Source: RGIG8767 sp964531805
GTDB lineage: Bacteria; Bacillota; Clostridia; Lachnospirales; Lachnospiraceae
Length of the DNA stretch: 10,886 bases
Reading direction: 5' to 3'
Assembly: GCA_964531805.1 (NCBI GenBank)
Contig: CAZHGE010000089.1
Location: 1 to 10,886, forward strand
The notes under the pieces are model-generated. The model saw nothing but the letters and a program-made list of their open reading frames with translations. It ran no database searches and was not told the origin of the DNA. Numbering within the stretch: the stretch's first letter is position 1; each line of letters begins with the position of its first letter. Shown here piece by piece: positions 1 through 6,504 of this stretch. Both the position numbers and the translations under genes were made by a program.

Positions 1-4
1 TTCT

Positions 5-202
5 ATGTCTGATAATGATAAATTAATAATCAAACCGAAAAAAATGAGGGGTAATGACGGATATAAAACCTTCTCCATTAGAATCAAAGAAGAACTCGTT
101 GATAATATAGACTCTATTTCCAACAGAACCGGACATAGTAGAAATGAGTTAATCGGTATCTTTCTTGAATATGCCACTAGTCATTGTAAAATTGAGGATT
201 AA
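5..202 (+). CDS. Small ribbon-helix-helix (CopG/Arc-like) DNA-binding protein
   Basis: This predicted 65-residue protein has the layout of a ribbon-helix-helix DNA-binding dimer. A basic N-terminal arm (residues 1-20, several Lys) leads to a beta-strand around KTFSIRIKEEL (21-31). A first helix follows (about 31-42), then a turn at RTGHS (41-45) and a second helix at RNELIGIFLEYAT (46-58). Such proteins are usually autorepressors, antitoxins or accessory regulators on plasmids and integrative elements, but no partner is visible here. The gene runs tail-to-tail towards the ABC operon and shares a bidirectional terminator with it. The ATG lies only four bases from the window edge, so its ribosome site and promoter cannot be seen and a longer upstream start cannot be excluded. 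The fold is fairly sure. The target and role are unknown. Confidence 0.65.
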   Translation: MSDNDKLIIKPKKMRGNDGYKTFSIRIKEELVDNIDSISNRTGHSRNELIGIFLEYATSHCKIED

Positions 203-243
203 AAAAACAGGAGTCACATTTTTGTGATTCCTGTTTCTTTTTA
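201..243. terminator. Bidirectional hairpin terminator between convergent genes
   Basis: A 14-bp stem (205-218 pairing with 223-236, one G-T wobble) closes a TTTT loop. An A-run precedes it (201-207) and a T-rich tract follows (234-243), so it can stop transcription on both strands. It sits between the stop of the ribbon-helix-helix gene (202) and the stop of the ABC ATPase gene (246). Confidence 0.85.
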
Positions 244-245
244 TA

Positions 246-1967
246 TCATTCATTTTCAATCATAAATAATTTTTCTTTTTGCGACAATTCAATTGCTATA
301 TGTGCTTTGTCTACTACTGAAACTGGTAATTTATCTTTCAGAATAGAAATAATCAATTGAATATTTTTATTCTGAACAAATTCAGCAACCTTAATCAACT
401 GGTTATCATGCATAAGTTCCTTTTTATCATTTAATAAGAAGCGCAGGCAGGAAATACCCTCCTCTTCTGCAAATAACAAGTATGCTAAATCAAAACACAA
501 AATCTCTCCTTGTTTTTTACCGGAACTCATATTTGCGTTAAAAGCATTAAACTTATAATACTGCTGTCCTTTTTTGTTCACTTGCTTATTATAGGTTAAT
601 GCGTATTTTTCTCCATATAACTCCTGTGAAATATTAGAGAAAAATTTATTAAACTTCTTAACTTGCTCTTTTAACAGAACCTCAAAATCTCCGGAAAACA
701 AGTAATTATCAATTGCCTCTATTTGGTCGTTAAGTTCTTCAATATTCTCTTCCACCTCATTCAATTGTGAAATAATACTTTCATATTCGCCCTTAACTCT
801 ATATTTTTCATTTAGCTCAAAAATAACCTTTTCTAATTCCTCAAAAGAATCTCCTTTTGCAACTCTATCTGTCAATTCTTTTTCTTGAGCCAATAACGAA
901 ATTAATTCTTCTCTTGAAGAACTTAATTTACTAATGATTTCCGGCAAATCCTGTGAAATATACTTCACTTTCTCAACAACCATATTATTATGATAAGCTA
1001 CTAAATCTTCAAAGTTTTTTTGTAATCCTTCAACATTTAATGCCACTTCATTATACAATGTTCTTAATTGCTGTAAATCAATATAGGAGATACTACTTTC
1101 CAGTTCTTGTCTTGATTCTTCAATCAAATTCTTTCGAATCTCCAATTTACTAATTAATGCACTTGTCTTATTTATATTATACTTAACGACATTTAGCTGT
1201 TCTAAATCCTGCTCTAGGGTTTCGTTAAGATTAAAAGATGCTTTCTTCTCATGAAGCACATCTATTTCATCATCTACCAATGATAGTGCAATTTCATATG
1301 TAGTCTTCGATTGTTTCTTTTCTAAACGCTCTTTAAAAAGTTCTTCTTGGTTAATCTTTGAGATTAAAGCCTGCTTCTTTGCTCCTTCACTAAACGAACA
1401 GCCCAGTAAGTATAAATATAAAGTTTCATATTCAACATCTGTTGTAAATTTATCTAACGTTTTTAATGTATTATTTATACTTTCATCTTTATATCGGATA
1501 TTATGAGATATAACCTGCCTAAAAGAAGGTTTTTTGTTTTCTTTGTCAGGAAGAATATACTTTTCTAATTCTTGTTCAAAATCTTTATCCAATATCTCTT
1601 TTCCATTAATCTTCCGGACTGTTCTTTTATGCGTTAAAAAGTTTCTTTGAACTTCTAGTTGCTTAGCATTTGGATCATTCAAATCATCAACTAAAATAAG
1701 TGTAATCTCAACTTCTTCGTCAATCAAAAAATCTTTAACTACATCATACACTTCTTTTTTGTTTTCTGTGTCAGTATATATAATATTTCCTTTTGCACCC
1801 AAACAAAAATCAATAAGTTTTAAAACTGTTGTTTTCCCTACATTATTTCCAGTGGATTTCGTATCTTCTGCAGGGGTGTTATCAATAATTAGATTGAGTC
1901 CCAAATTAAACTTTATATCTCGTATAACTTTTGATTTATTTGAAATTATAAGTTCTTTTATAAACAT
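246..1967 (-). CDS. ABC-3C system ATPase (DUF2326-like, SMC/RecN-type ABC ATPase)
   Basis: This 573-residue protein is a cytosolic ABC-type ATPase of the SMC/Rad50/RecN sort, with no membrane segments. The P-loop GNNVGKTT lies at 40-47, followed by LIDFCLGAKG as in DUF2326 proteins. The centre (about 205-425) is long, charged and rich in Glu, Lys and Leu, as expected for a coiled coil. The second half of the ATPase head carries a signature-like MSSGKKQGE (480-488) and a Walker-B-like strand LRFLLND (508-514). A late strand ends in ISILKDKLP (540-548). The usual acidic residue right after the Walker B Asp is a Lys here. The start codon overlaps the end of the middle-component gene by 10 bases, so translation is probably coupled; its own ribosome site is weak. 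In ABC-3C systems such ATPases are predicted to power a nucleic-acid-directed conflict response. That role is inferred from the family and gene order. Confidence 0.85.
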   Translation of the reverse strand: MFIKELIISNKSKVIRDIKFNLGLNLIIDNTPAEDTKSTGNNVGKTTVLKLIDFCLGAKGNIIYTDTENKKEVYDVVKDFLIDEEVEITLILVDDLNDPNAKQLEVQRNFLTHKRTVRKINGKEILDKDFEQELEKYILPDKENKKPSFRQVISHNIRYKDESINNTLKTLDKFTTDVEYETLYLYLLGCSFSEGAKKQALISKINQEELFKERLEKKQSKTTYEIALSLVDDEIDVLHEKKASFNLNETLEQDLEQLNVVKYNINKTSALISKLEIRKNLIEESRQELESSISYIDLQQLRTLYNEVALNVEGLQKNFEDLVAYHNNMVVEKVKYISQDLPEIISKLSSSREELISLLAQEKELTDRVAKGDSFEELEKVIFELNEKYRVKGEYESIISQLNEVEENIEELNDQIEAIDNYLFSGDFEVLLKEQVKKFNKFFSNISQELYGEKYALTYNKQVNKKGQQYYKFNAFNANMSSGKKQGEILCFDLAYLLFAEEEGISCLRFLLNDKKELMHDNQLIKVAEFVQNKNIQLIISILKDKLPVSVVDKAHIAIELSQKEKLFMIENE

Positions 1968-2185
1968 AATTCCACATACCCTTCATCATTTACTTCTGCA
2001 ACATTAATTAAATATAACCAATCAAGACACAAAATAAAAGTTGGTAATGACATTTCTCTTATTTCTTTTATTTTTTGATACAATTGCATTATTGTTTGTT
2101 TATTCTCTTTTTTTAATTCTTCAATAACAAAGGAACCATTGTAATATATACTTAATTCTGGATGTATGTTATCAGGTAATAACAT
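1958..2185 (-). CDS. ABC-3C system middle component (MC6-like)
   Basis: This 75-residue protein starts MLLPDNIHPELS, close to the MLLP(N/D)KH opening typical of ABC-3C middle components. It ends in a helix-strand block around LPTFILCLDWLYLINVAEV, which resembles the winged-helix-like end of the small middle components. An open frame extends up to 2233. The ATG at 2185 is preferred because a strong GGAGGG site (2194-2199) lies 8 bases upstream and because it gives the family's usual N-terminus. The gene overlaps the SMEK gene by 14 bases and the ATPase gene by 10, so the three are one translationally linked unit. The protein is predicted to bridge or regulate the ATPase and the SMEK-domain effector. 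Assignment to subtype 6 is from memory of the family and less certain than the general call. Confidence 0.75.
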   Translation of the reverse strand: MLLPDNIHPELSIYYNGSFVIEELKKENKQTIMQLYQKIKEIREMSLPTFILCLDWLYLINVAEVNDEGYVELCL

Positions 2186-3143
2186 GACTATATCCCTCCG
2201 GATTCTTAAATATTTTACATCGAATAAAAGCATCCACGACTAATATTGATGTACACATCTCTAATTCATCATACGGGATTTCAACGTAATTATTGCTACT
2301 ACTAATAATTTCTATCACATTATCAATAATTGCAAAAAATAATTCATGCGCATCTTGAATAGTTTTTGACAACTGAATGTATTGTTTTCGAATTATTTTC
2401 AAAACTGAAAGGCTTTTATTTGCTCCTTGCTTATCAAACTCAATATATTTCTCGTTCAATCTACTATAATAAATTTTATAATCATCAATGGTATCCTGAA
2501 CAGACAACAAATCGTTATATTCTATTTTTCTTAATATTTCAAACGAATTTATTTCAGGAGAATCAATCGCATCTGCCAAATCTTCATTTGACAAAATATT
2601 AATAATAGTTGCCAAATTAGTATCTACTTTTACTATTTCAATTTGATTCCCTAATTCCGCTCTTATAAAATCATATAGTTTTCGTTGTTGTATAACTGAC
2701 ATTTCTAATATCAAATCTAATAATGATTTAATATCGTATATATCTTCCGATGGAACAAACAAAACATTATGCGGATTCTTGTATGTCTCATTCTTTAATT
2801 TACTTGCATCCCCTGCAATCGCAATAAATTTAAAATGATAATCAGGATATTTTTCAAATATCTTCTTTGCCAGTGAATTCTCAATCTTTTGCTTAGTACA
2901 TGTTGCTGATACTTGAGCAAGCATTTTCTTATCTTTATCAATCAAATCAATACCTTCGGTATTTTGATTTGTTATGTTAATGTTTATAAGATTACACTCC
3001 AACAAATAATTAATAAGTTCCGCAAAAAAAGTTTCTGAATATATATTTAAATCCAGCAAATTCATTTTTCCACGAATACTTATACGATAAGACAATTCAT
3101 TCAACTTTTGTTCTATGTAATTAAAATATCTACTACGATTCAT
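2172..3143 (-). CDS. SMEK-domain protein of an ABC-3C system
   Basis: This is the first gene of the three-gene operon and encodes 323 residues. The N-terminal part (about 1-140) looks like a SMEK domain: MNRSRYFNYIEQKLNELSYR, then a helix with Glu37, GIDLID (64-69) and a strand LAQVSA (75-80), then KIENSLAK. Glu37, Asp66 and the QVS strand are laid out like a PD-(D/E)XK nuclease core, but Ser replaces the usual Lys, so catalysis is doubtful. The C-terminal part (about 190-323) ends in SILVVDAFIRCKIFKNPEG, a pattern I associate with the ABC-3C C-terminal domain. An in-frame TTG at 3158 is possible, but the ATG at 3143 has a GAGGA site (3152-3156) at 8 bases. The protein is predicted to be the recognition or effector subunit acting with the ATPase encoded downstream. 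That function is inference. Confidence 0.8.
   Translation of the reverse strand: MNRSRYFNYIEQKLNELSYRISIRGKMNLLDLNIYSETFFAELINYLLECNLININITNQNTEGIDLIDKDKKMLAQVSATCTKQKIENSLAKKIFEKYPDYHFKFIAIAGDASKLKNETYKNPHNVLFVPSEDIYDIKSLLDLILEMSVIQQRKLYDFIRAELGNQIEIVKVDTNLATIINILSNEDLADAIDSPEINSFEILRKIEYNDLLSVQDTIDDYKIYYSRLNEKYIEFDKQGANKSLSVLKIIRKQYIQLSKTIQDAHELFFAIIDNVIEIISSSNNYVEIPYDELEMCTSILVVDAFIRCKIFKNPEGYSHVIT
2194..2199 (-). promoter_or_regulatory. Ribosome binding site deciding the middle-component start
   Basis: On the minus strand this reads GGAGGG, 8 bases before the ATG at 2185. It lies inside the end of the SMEK gene and favours the 75-residue form of the middle component over the 91-residue open frame. 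Confidence 0.75.
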
Positions 3144-3151
3144 TACTTTTT

Positions 3152-3156
3152 TCCTC
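3152..3156 (-). promoter_or_regulatory. Ribosome binding site deciding the SMEK-protein start
   Basis: On the minus strand this reads GAGGA, followed by an A-rich spacer of 8 bases to the ATG at 3143. An upstream TTG at 3158 would overlap this site, so the ATG is the better start. Confidence 0.65.
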
Positions 3157-3191
3157 AAGTTTCCTAAAAATCTTACTGTAATCTCTAATAA

Positions 3192-3221
3192 ATTCTATCA
3201 TCATTAAATACTATACGTCAA
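3192..3221 (-). promoter_or_regulatory. Candidate sigma-A promoter of the ABC-3C operon
   Basis: On the minus strand a -35 TTGACG (3216-3221) is followed after 18 bases by a -10 TAGAAT (3192-3197). Transcription would start near 3185, giving a leader of about 40 bases before the SMEK gene. It is the best match in the gap and lies downstream of the terminator that isolates the operon from lysS. Confidence 0.6.
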
Positions 3222-3264
3222 CGAGCAATGTATAAAACTTCTACATATTCGATATATCCATATT

Positions 3265-3310
3265 TACAAAAAGAGAGTCTTAAAATGATACTATCAATTC
3301 AAGGCTCTCT
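3265..3310 (-). terminator. Hairpin terminator downstream of lysS
   Basis: On the minus strand AGAGAGCCTT (3301-3310) pairs with AAGACTCTCT (3272-3281), with one C-A mismatch. An inner TGAT/ATCA helix extends the structure and five Ts follow immediately (3267-3271). It would end transcription arriving from lysS before the ABC-3C promoter. The plus-strand direction lacks a T-run. Confidence 0.65.
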
Positions 3311-3363
3311 CACTTTGTCTATTTCTTATTTTTCAGTCAACTTTCTGTCTGTTCTCATTATTT

Positions 3364-3390
3364 GGGCGTAAACTGGGCGTATTGGCGTAA
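3364..3390. repeat. Three iterated GGCGTA repeats behind lysS
   Basis: On the plus strand GGGCGTA occurs at 3364-3370 and 3375-3381, and GGCGTAA at 3384-3390. The copies are 8-11 bases apart, in one orientation, beginning about 36 bases beyond the lysS stop. Short iterons of this kind can be integrase arm-type or protein binding sites. They could also be the repetitive end of a former reading frame. Confidence 0.5.
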
Positions 3391-3425
3391 GTCTCACACC
3401 TCGCAAACCCAGTATTTAAGCCATT

Positions 3426-4925
3426 TTATTTATCAAGTGACTTCATCGTCGGGAAGAGCAATACATCACGAATCGCAGGTGAATCAGTCAACAGCATGGT
3501 TAATCTGTCGATACCATAACCGATACCGCCTGTTGGAGGCATACCGATTTCCAAAGCATTCATGAAATCTTCGTCCGTTGTGTTGGCTTCTTCGTCGCCT
3601 GCTGCCAAAGCTGCTTCCTGTGCTTTGAAACGTTCTCTCTGATCGATTGGATCGTTTAACTCAGAGTATGCGTTACACATTTCCCAACCGTTCATGAATA
3701 ATTCGAAACGTTCTACATAGTTTGGATCTTCTGGTTTCTTCTTTGTTAAAGGAGAAATCTCGATTGGATGATCCATTACGAATGTAGGCTGGATTAAGTG
3801 CTCTTCTACATATTCTTCGAAGAATAAGTTAAGGATGTCACCCTTTGTATGTCTTTCTTCAAACTCTACATGCTTTTCTTTTGCAATGGCTCTTGCTTCT
3901 TCTAAGGTGTTAATCTGTGTAAAATCAACGTCCGCATATTTCTTAACCGCATCTACCATTGTGATACGTTCGAATGGCTTACCAAGATCCATTTCGATTC
4001 CACGGTAAGTAATGGTTGTAGTACCAAGTACTTCCTGTGCCACATGACGGAACATGTTCTCTGTTAAATCCATCATTCCGTTGTAATCTGTATATGCCTG
4101 GTATAATTCCATTAAAGTAAATTCCGGATTGTGTCTTGTATCAAGACCTTCGTTACGGAATACTCGTCCGATTTCGTAAACTCTTTCCAAACCACCAACG
4201 ATTAATCTCTTTAAGTATAATTCAAGAGAGATACGGAGTTTGAAGTCCTCATCAAGAGCATTAAAATGTGTCTCGAAAGGTCTCGCTGCCGCACCACCTG
4301 CGTTAGATACAAGCATTGGTGTTTCTACTTCTAAGAATCCCTGTCCATCTAAGTAACGACGGATACAACTGATGATCTTAGAACGCTTTACAAATGTATC
4401 TTTTACGTCCTGATTCATAATCAAGTCAACGTAACGCTGACGATAACGCATATCTGTGTTTGTCAGACCATGATATTTTTCAGGAAGAACCTGTAAACTC
4501 TTGGATAAAAGAGTTACTTCACTTGCATGAATGGAAATCTCGCCCGTTTTTGTCTTAAACACTTCACCTGTGATACCAAGAAGATCACCCACGTCAAATT
4601 TCTTGAAGTCAGCATATGGTTCTTCTCCCACGCTATCACGTGCCACATATGACTGGATATTACCCTGTAAATCCTGGATATTACAGAAAGATGCCTTACC
4701 CATAACACGTTTAAACATCATACGGCCTGCGATGGTTACAGTCTTACCTTCTAACGCATCGTAGTTGTCTTTGATTTCCTGGCTATGATGTGTCTGATCA
4801 AATTTTGTGATTACGAAAGGATCTTTACCTGCTTCCTGTAATGCAGCAAGTTTCTCTCTTCTTGCCTTTAAAATCTGGTTTAAATCCTGTTCTACCGGCT
4901 GATTATTCTTTACCTGTTCTCCCAT
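3426..4925 (-). CDS. lysS: Lysyl-tRNA synthetase, class II
   Basis: This 499-residue cytosolic enzyme charges tRNA-Lys with lysine using ATP. The N-terminal OB-fold anticodon-binding domain spans about 60-145 (VTIAGRMMFKRVMGKASF to the SIHA strand). The class II catalytic core follows. Motif 1 lies at about 180-205, ending GFLEVETPML. Motif 2 includes FRNEG (256-260), RHNPEFT and MELY. Motif 3 is GGIGYGIDRLTMLL near 465-480, and the frame ends FPTMKSLDK. Length and motifs are full and normal. The ATG has an AGGAG site (4934-4938) at 8 bases. A strong terminator separates it from greA upstream, so it probably has its own promoter in the 159-base leader, although I see no good -35/-10 pair there and no T-box consensus. 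The region just after its stop may be an integration junction. Confidence 0.97.
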   Translation of the reverse strand: MGEQVKNNQPVEQDLNQILKARREKLAALQEAGKDPFVITKFDQTHHSQEIKDNYDALEGKTVTIAGRMMFKRVMGKASFCNIQDLQGNIQSYVARDSVGEEPYADFKKFDVGDLLGITGEVFKTKTGEISIHASEVTLLSKSLQVLPEKYHGLTNTDMRYRQRYVDLIMNQDVKDTFVKRSKIISCIRRYLDGQGFLEVETPMLVSNAGGAAARPFETHFNALDEDFKLRISLELYLKRLIVGGLERVYEIGRVFRNEGLDTRHNPEFTLMELYQAYTDYNGMMDLTENMFRHVAQEVLGTTTITYRGIEMDLGKPFERITMVDAVKKYADVDFTQINTLEEARAIAKEKHVEFEERHTKGDILNLFFEEYVEEHLIQPTFVMDHPIEISPLTKKKPEDPNYVERFELFMNGWEMCNAYSELNDPIDQRERFKAQEAALAAGDEEANTTDEDFMNALEIGMPPTGGIGYGIDRLTMLLTDSPAIRDVLLFPTMKSLDK

Positions 4926-4945
4926 GATATTCTCTCCTGTGCTAT

Positions 4946-4968
4946 TCGGGACGTCTTGTTATTCCCGA
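4946..4968 (-). other. Inverted repeat immediately upstream of the lysS ribosome site
   Basis: TCGGGA (4946-4951) and TCCCGA (4963-4968) form a perfect 6-bp stem with an 11-base loop in the lysS leader. It ends 7 bases before the AGGAG ribosome site. It could influence translation or RNA stability. There is no T-run, so it is not a terminator by itself. Confidence 0.4.
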
Positions 4969-4993
4969 CTATGAAATCATTTATATTCTCTTT

Positions 4994-5022
4994 GGAAGAA
5001 TGGCTCACTGAGACATTCTTCC
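4994..5022 (-). other. Perfect 9-bp inverted repeat in the greA-lysS gap
   Basis: GGAAGAATG (4994-5002) pairs perfectly with CATTCTTCC (5014-5022). The 11-base loop contains CTC and GAG, which can extend the hairpin inwards. It lies between the greA terminator and lysS, with no T-run on either side. A leader structure or an operator-like site is possible; its role is unknown. Confidence 0.4.
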
Positions 5023-5031
5023 GACACAAAA

Positions 5032-5073
5032 CTTAGAAAAACTTAGTCTGCGCATTTCGCAGACTTAGTTTTT
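5032..5073 (-). terminator. Strong intrinsic terminator after greA
   Basis: A 16-bp stem with one T-T mismatch (5037-5052 with 5058-5073) encloses a five-base loop. The inner GTCTGCG/CGCAGAC part is GC-rich. On the minus strand the arm ends in a T-run reaching about 5037. T-rich sequence also follows on the plus strand, so it may act in both directions. It separates greA from lysS. Confidence 0.85.
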
Positions 5074-5084
5074 CTTTTTGTGTT

Positions 5085-5567
5085 TTAGTTAGATCTCTGA
5101 ATCTCTAATACTTTGTACTGGAATACGCCCGCCTGTGTTTCAACAGAAACAGTTTCTCCCACTTTTGCACCAATAAGCGCTTTTCCTACTGGTGATTCGT
5201 TAGAAATCTTGCCTTTTAAGCTGTTTGCTTCTGTAGAACCAACAATCTTATATTCACATTCTTCATTATATTCAACATCTAATACCTTAACGCGGCATCC
5301 GATGTTGATTTTCTCAAGGTCAACTTCCTCTTCTACAACAACCTCTGCGTTTTTAAGGATTTTTTCTAGTTCTTCAATTCTTGCTTCGATGTCACGCTGT
5401 TCGTCTTTTGCTGCATCGTATTCAGCATTTTCAGATAAGTCTCCCTGCTCTCTTGCTTCTTTAATCTTCTGAGCGACTTCCTGTCTCTTTACTACCTTTA
5501 ATTCCTGAAGTTCCTCTTCGTATTTCTTCAACCCTTCATAGGTTAAAATATTCTTCTTTTCTTCCAT
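5085..5567 (-). CDS. greA: Transcript cleavage factor GreA
   Basis: This 160-residue protein has the normal GreA length. It rescues backtracked RNA polymerase by inserting its coiled coil into the secondary channel and stimulating cleavage of the RNA 3' end. The N-terminal coiled coil covers about 8-78. Its tip is GDLSENAEYDAAKDEQ (42-57), with the acidic residues Asp43 and Glu46 in the positions that coordinate the catalytic metal in GreA proteins. The C-terminal FKBP-like domain follows (about 85-158), including the SPVGKALIGAKVGETV stretch that is typical of the family. A GAAAGGG ribosome site (5577-5583) lies 9 bases before the ATG. The gene follows the unrecognised 273-residue gene by about 25 bases and ends at a strong terminator. 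greA next to lysS is a common arrangement in Clostridia. Confidence 0.97.
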   Translation of the reverse strand: MEEKKNILTYEGLKKYEEELQELKVVKRQEVAQKIKEAREQGDLSENAEYDAAKDEQRDIEARIEELEKILKNAEVVVEEEVDLEKINIGCRVKVLDVEYNEECEYKIVGSTEANSLKGKISNESPVGKALIGAKVGETVSVETQAGVFQYKVLEIQRSN

Positions 5568-5592
5568 TTTTTAATTCCCTTTCTCTTTTCGC

Positions 5593-6414
5593 TCAGCTTA
5601 TTTTTTCATCCGTGCGATATACATTTTGCCGCAAACGGAAAATTTGTATAGTTCCAGTTTGCAAACCCTCATTAACTAAGGAATTATAGCCATTTTTTAT
5701 GATATTGTCAAGAAAAATGGGCAGGTTCACATATTCATTTTCCATTCTTTTTACACGAATCAATTTTTGTATGACTTCCTGCTCATTAAAATCCAGCACC
5801 AGACTCCCCTTAGGAAAGTGAAAAAAAGCAGGTTTCTGACTTCCATTCTTCGTATCCTCTCTGCTCCCTAGAAAAACAAGGACATTTTTCTCTTCACAGA
5901 TCATTCTCTGATATTGTTTAAAATCACGATAATCTGTGAAAATCATACCAATTAGCCCAGTTTCCTCGGCGATATGCTCCAACACAGATTCATATATCTC
6001 AGGGCTAGGTGTAAAAACAGCCAGATAATTCATATCTTCTACTGCTTCTGAAATCAAATCCGCCAATCCCTCTCCTATTGGATCAATCACAAGAAGAATC
6101 TCATATCTCCGCTTTCCCACACACCTTTTGATAAATTCGCGTCGGATTTCCCTTCTGTATGCATTTGGAATAAGAATGTGATACTTCAACTCTGCAAGGC
6201 TTCTCTCCTGCGTTGCTCCACTCAATATAGTTGATACAGGCCCCAAATCTTTGCTTTCCAAAATCCGCATCAGAACGCCGACTTTTTCTCCCGAAAAAGT
6301 CTCCAATGCTTCCAGTCTTGCTTCCCGTGGTTTTTTCAAAAAATCCCACCACTTTCGTTTGGGAAAAATAAACCCAATATGCTCTGCACTACATGTATAA
6401 ATGATTTTGTCCAT
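5593..6414 (-). CDS. Conserved-looking protein of unknown function, alpha/beta
   Basis: I do not recognise this protein. With the ATG at 6414 it has 273 residues; an in-frame TTG at 6441 would give 282. Neither start has a good ribosome site, so the start is uncertain. The N-terminus (MDKIIYTCSAEHIGFIF) is followed by a basic, Arg-rich helical region (about 20-102). A strand-helix unit comes next, YEILLVIDPIGEGLADLISEA (104-124), then alternating strands and helices, including GLIGMIFTDYR and VLVFLGSRE. This reads as a Rossmann-like or response-regulator-like alpha/beta domain, with no catalytic motif I can name. There is no signal peptide and no membrane segment. It ends about 25 bases before greA and probably shares its transcript. 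Lineage-specific proteins of this kind are often found only in one family of Clostridia. Confidence 0.6.
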   Translation of the reverse strand: MDKIIYTCSAEHIGFIFPKRKWWDFLKKPREARLEALETFSGEKVGVLMRILESKDLGPVSTILSGATQERSLAELKYHILIPNAYRREIRREFIKRCVGKRRYEILLVIDPIGEGLADLISEAVEDMNYLAVFTPSPEIYESVLEHIAEETGLIGMIFTDYRDFKQYQRMICEEKNVLVFLGSREDTKNGSQKPAFFHFPKGSLVLDFNEQEVIQKLIRVKRMENEYVNLPIFLDNIIKNGYNSLVNEGLQTGTIQIFRLRQNVYRTDEKIS

Positions 6415-6504
6415 ATCCCATGTTATGCAGATAACAGACAATCTATTCAGATTTATTCTGCAAAAATCTTCACTTTACAGCAAACACTCTCTTGGACCAA
6501 GCCG

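Larger units (their letters stand above)
3144..3425. other. Intergenic stretch between lysS and the ABC-3C operon; possible integration junction
   Basis: These 282 bases hold no convincing gene. From right to left they contain iterated TACGCC-type repeats just after the lysS stop (3364-3390), a hairpin terminator (3265-3310) and the ABC-3C promoter (3192-3221). The sequence changes here from the housekeeping cluster to the AT-richer left part. 3' ends of lysS genes are known integration sites for some integrative elements, so the junction could be an attachment site. No second att copy or integrase is visible in the window, so this remains a suggestion. Confidence 0.35.

Noticed and set aside
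2186..2233. Longer 91-residue start of the ABC-3C middle component
   Set aside because: It would lengthen the overlap with the SMEK gene to 62 bases and bypass the strong GGAGGG. The family N-terminus MLLP fits the internal ATG.
3362..3565. Plus-strand open frame of 67 codons across the lysS 3' end
   Set aside because: It starts with TTG, has no ribosome site, and most of it is antisense to conserved lysS codons. It is best explained as a shadow frame.
4926..5036. T-box or other known riboswitch for lysS
   Set aside because: I could not find the T-box antiterminator consensus or a specifier-loop layout, and there is no terminator hairpin directly before lysS.
6491..6501. CTTGGACCAAG palindrome between the glycosyltransferase and the unknown gene
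   Set aside because: The centre is a single base, so no stable RNA hairpin forms, and one 11-base palindrome can occur by chance. There is no other sign of an operator.
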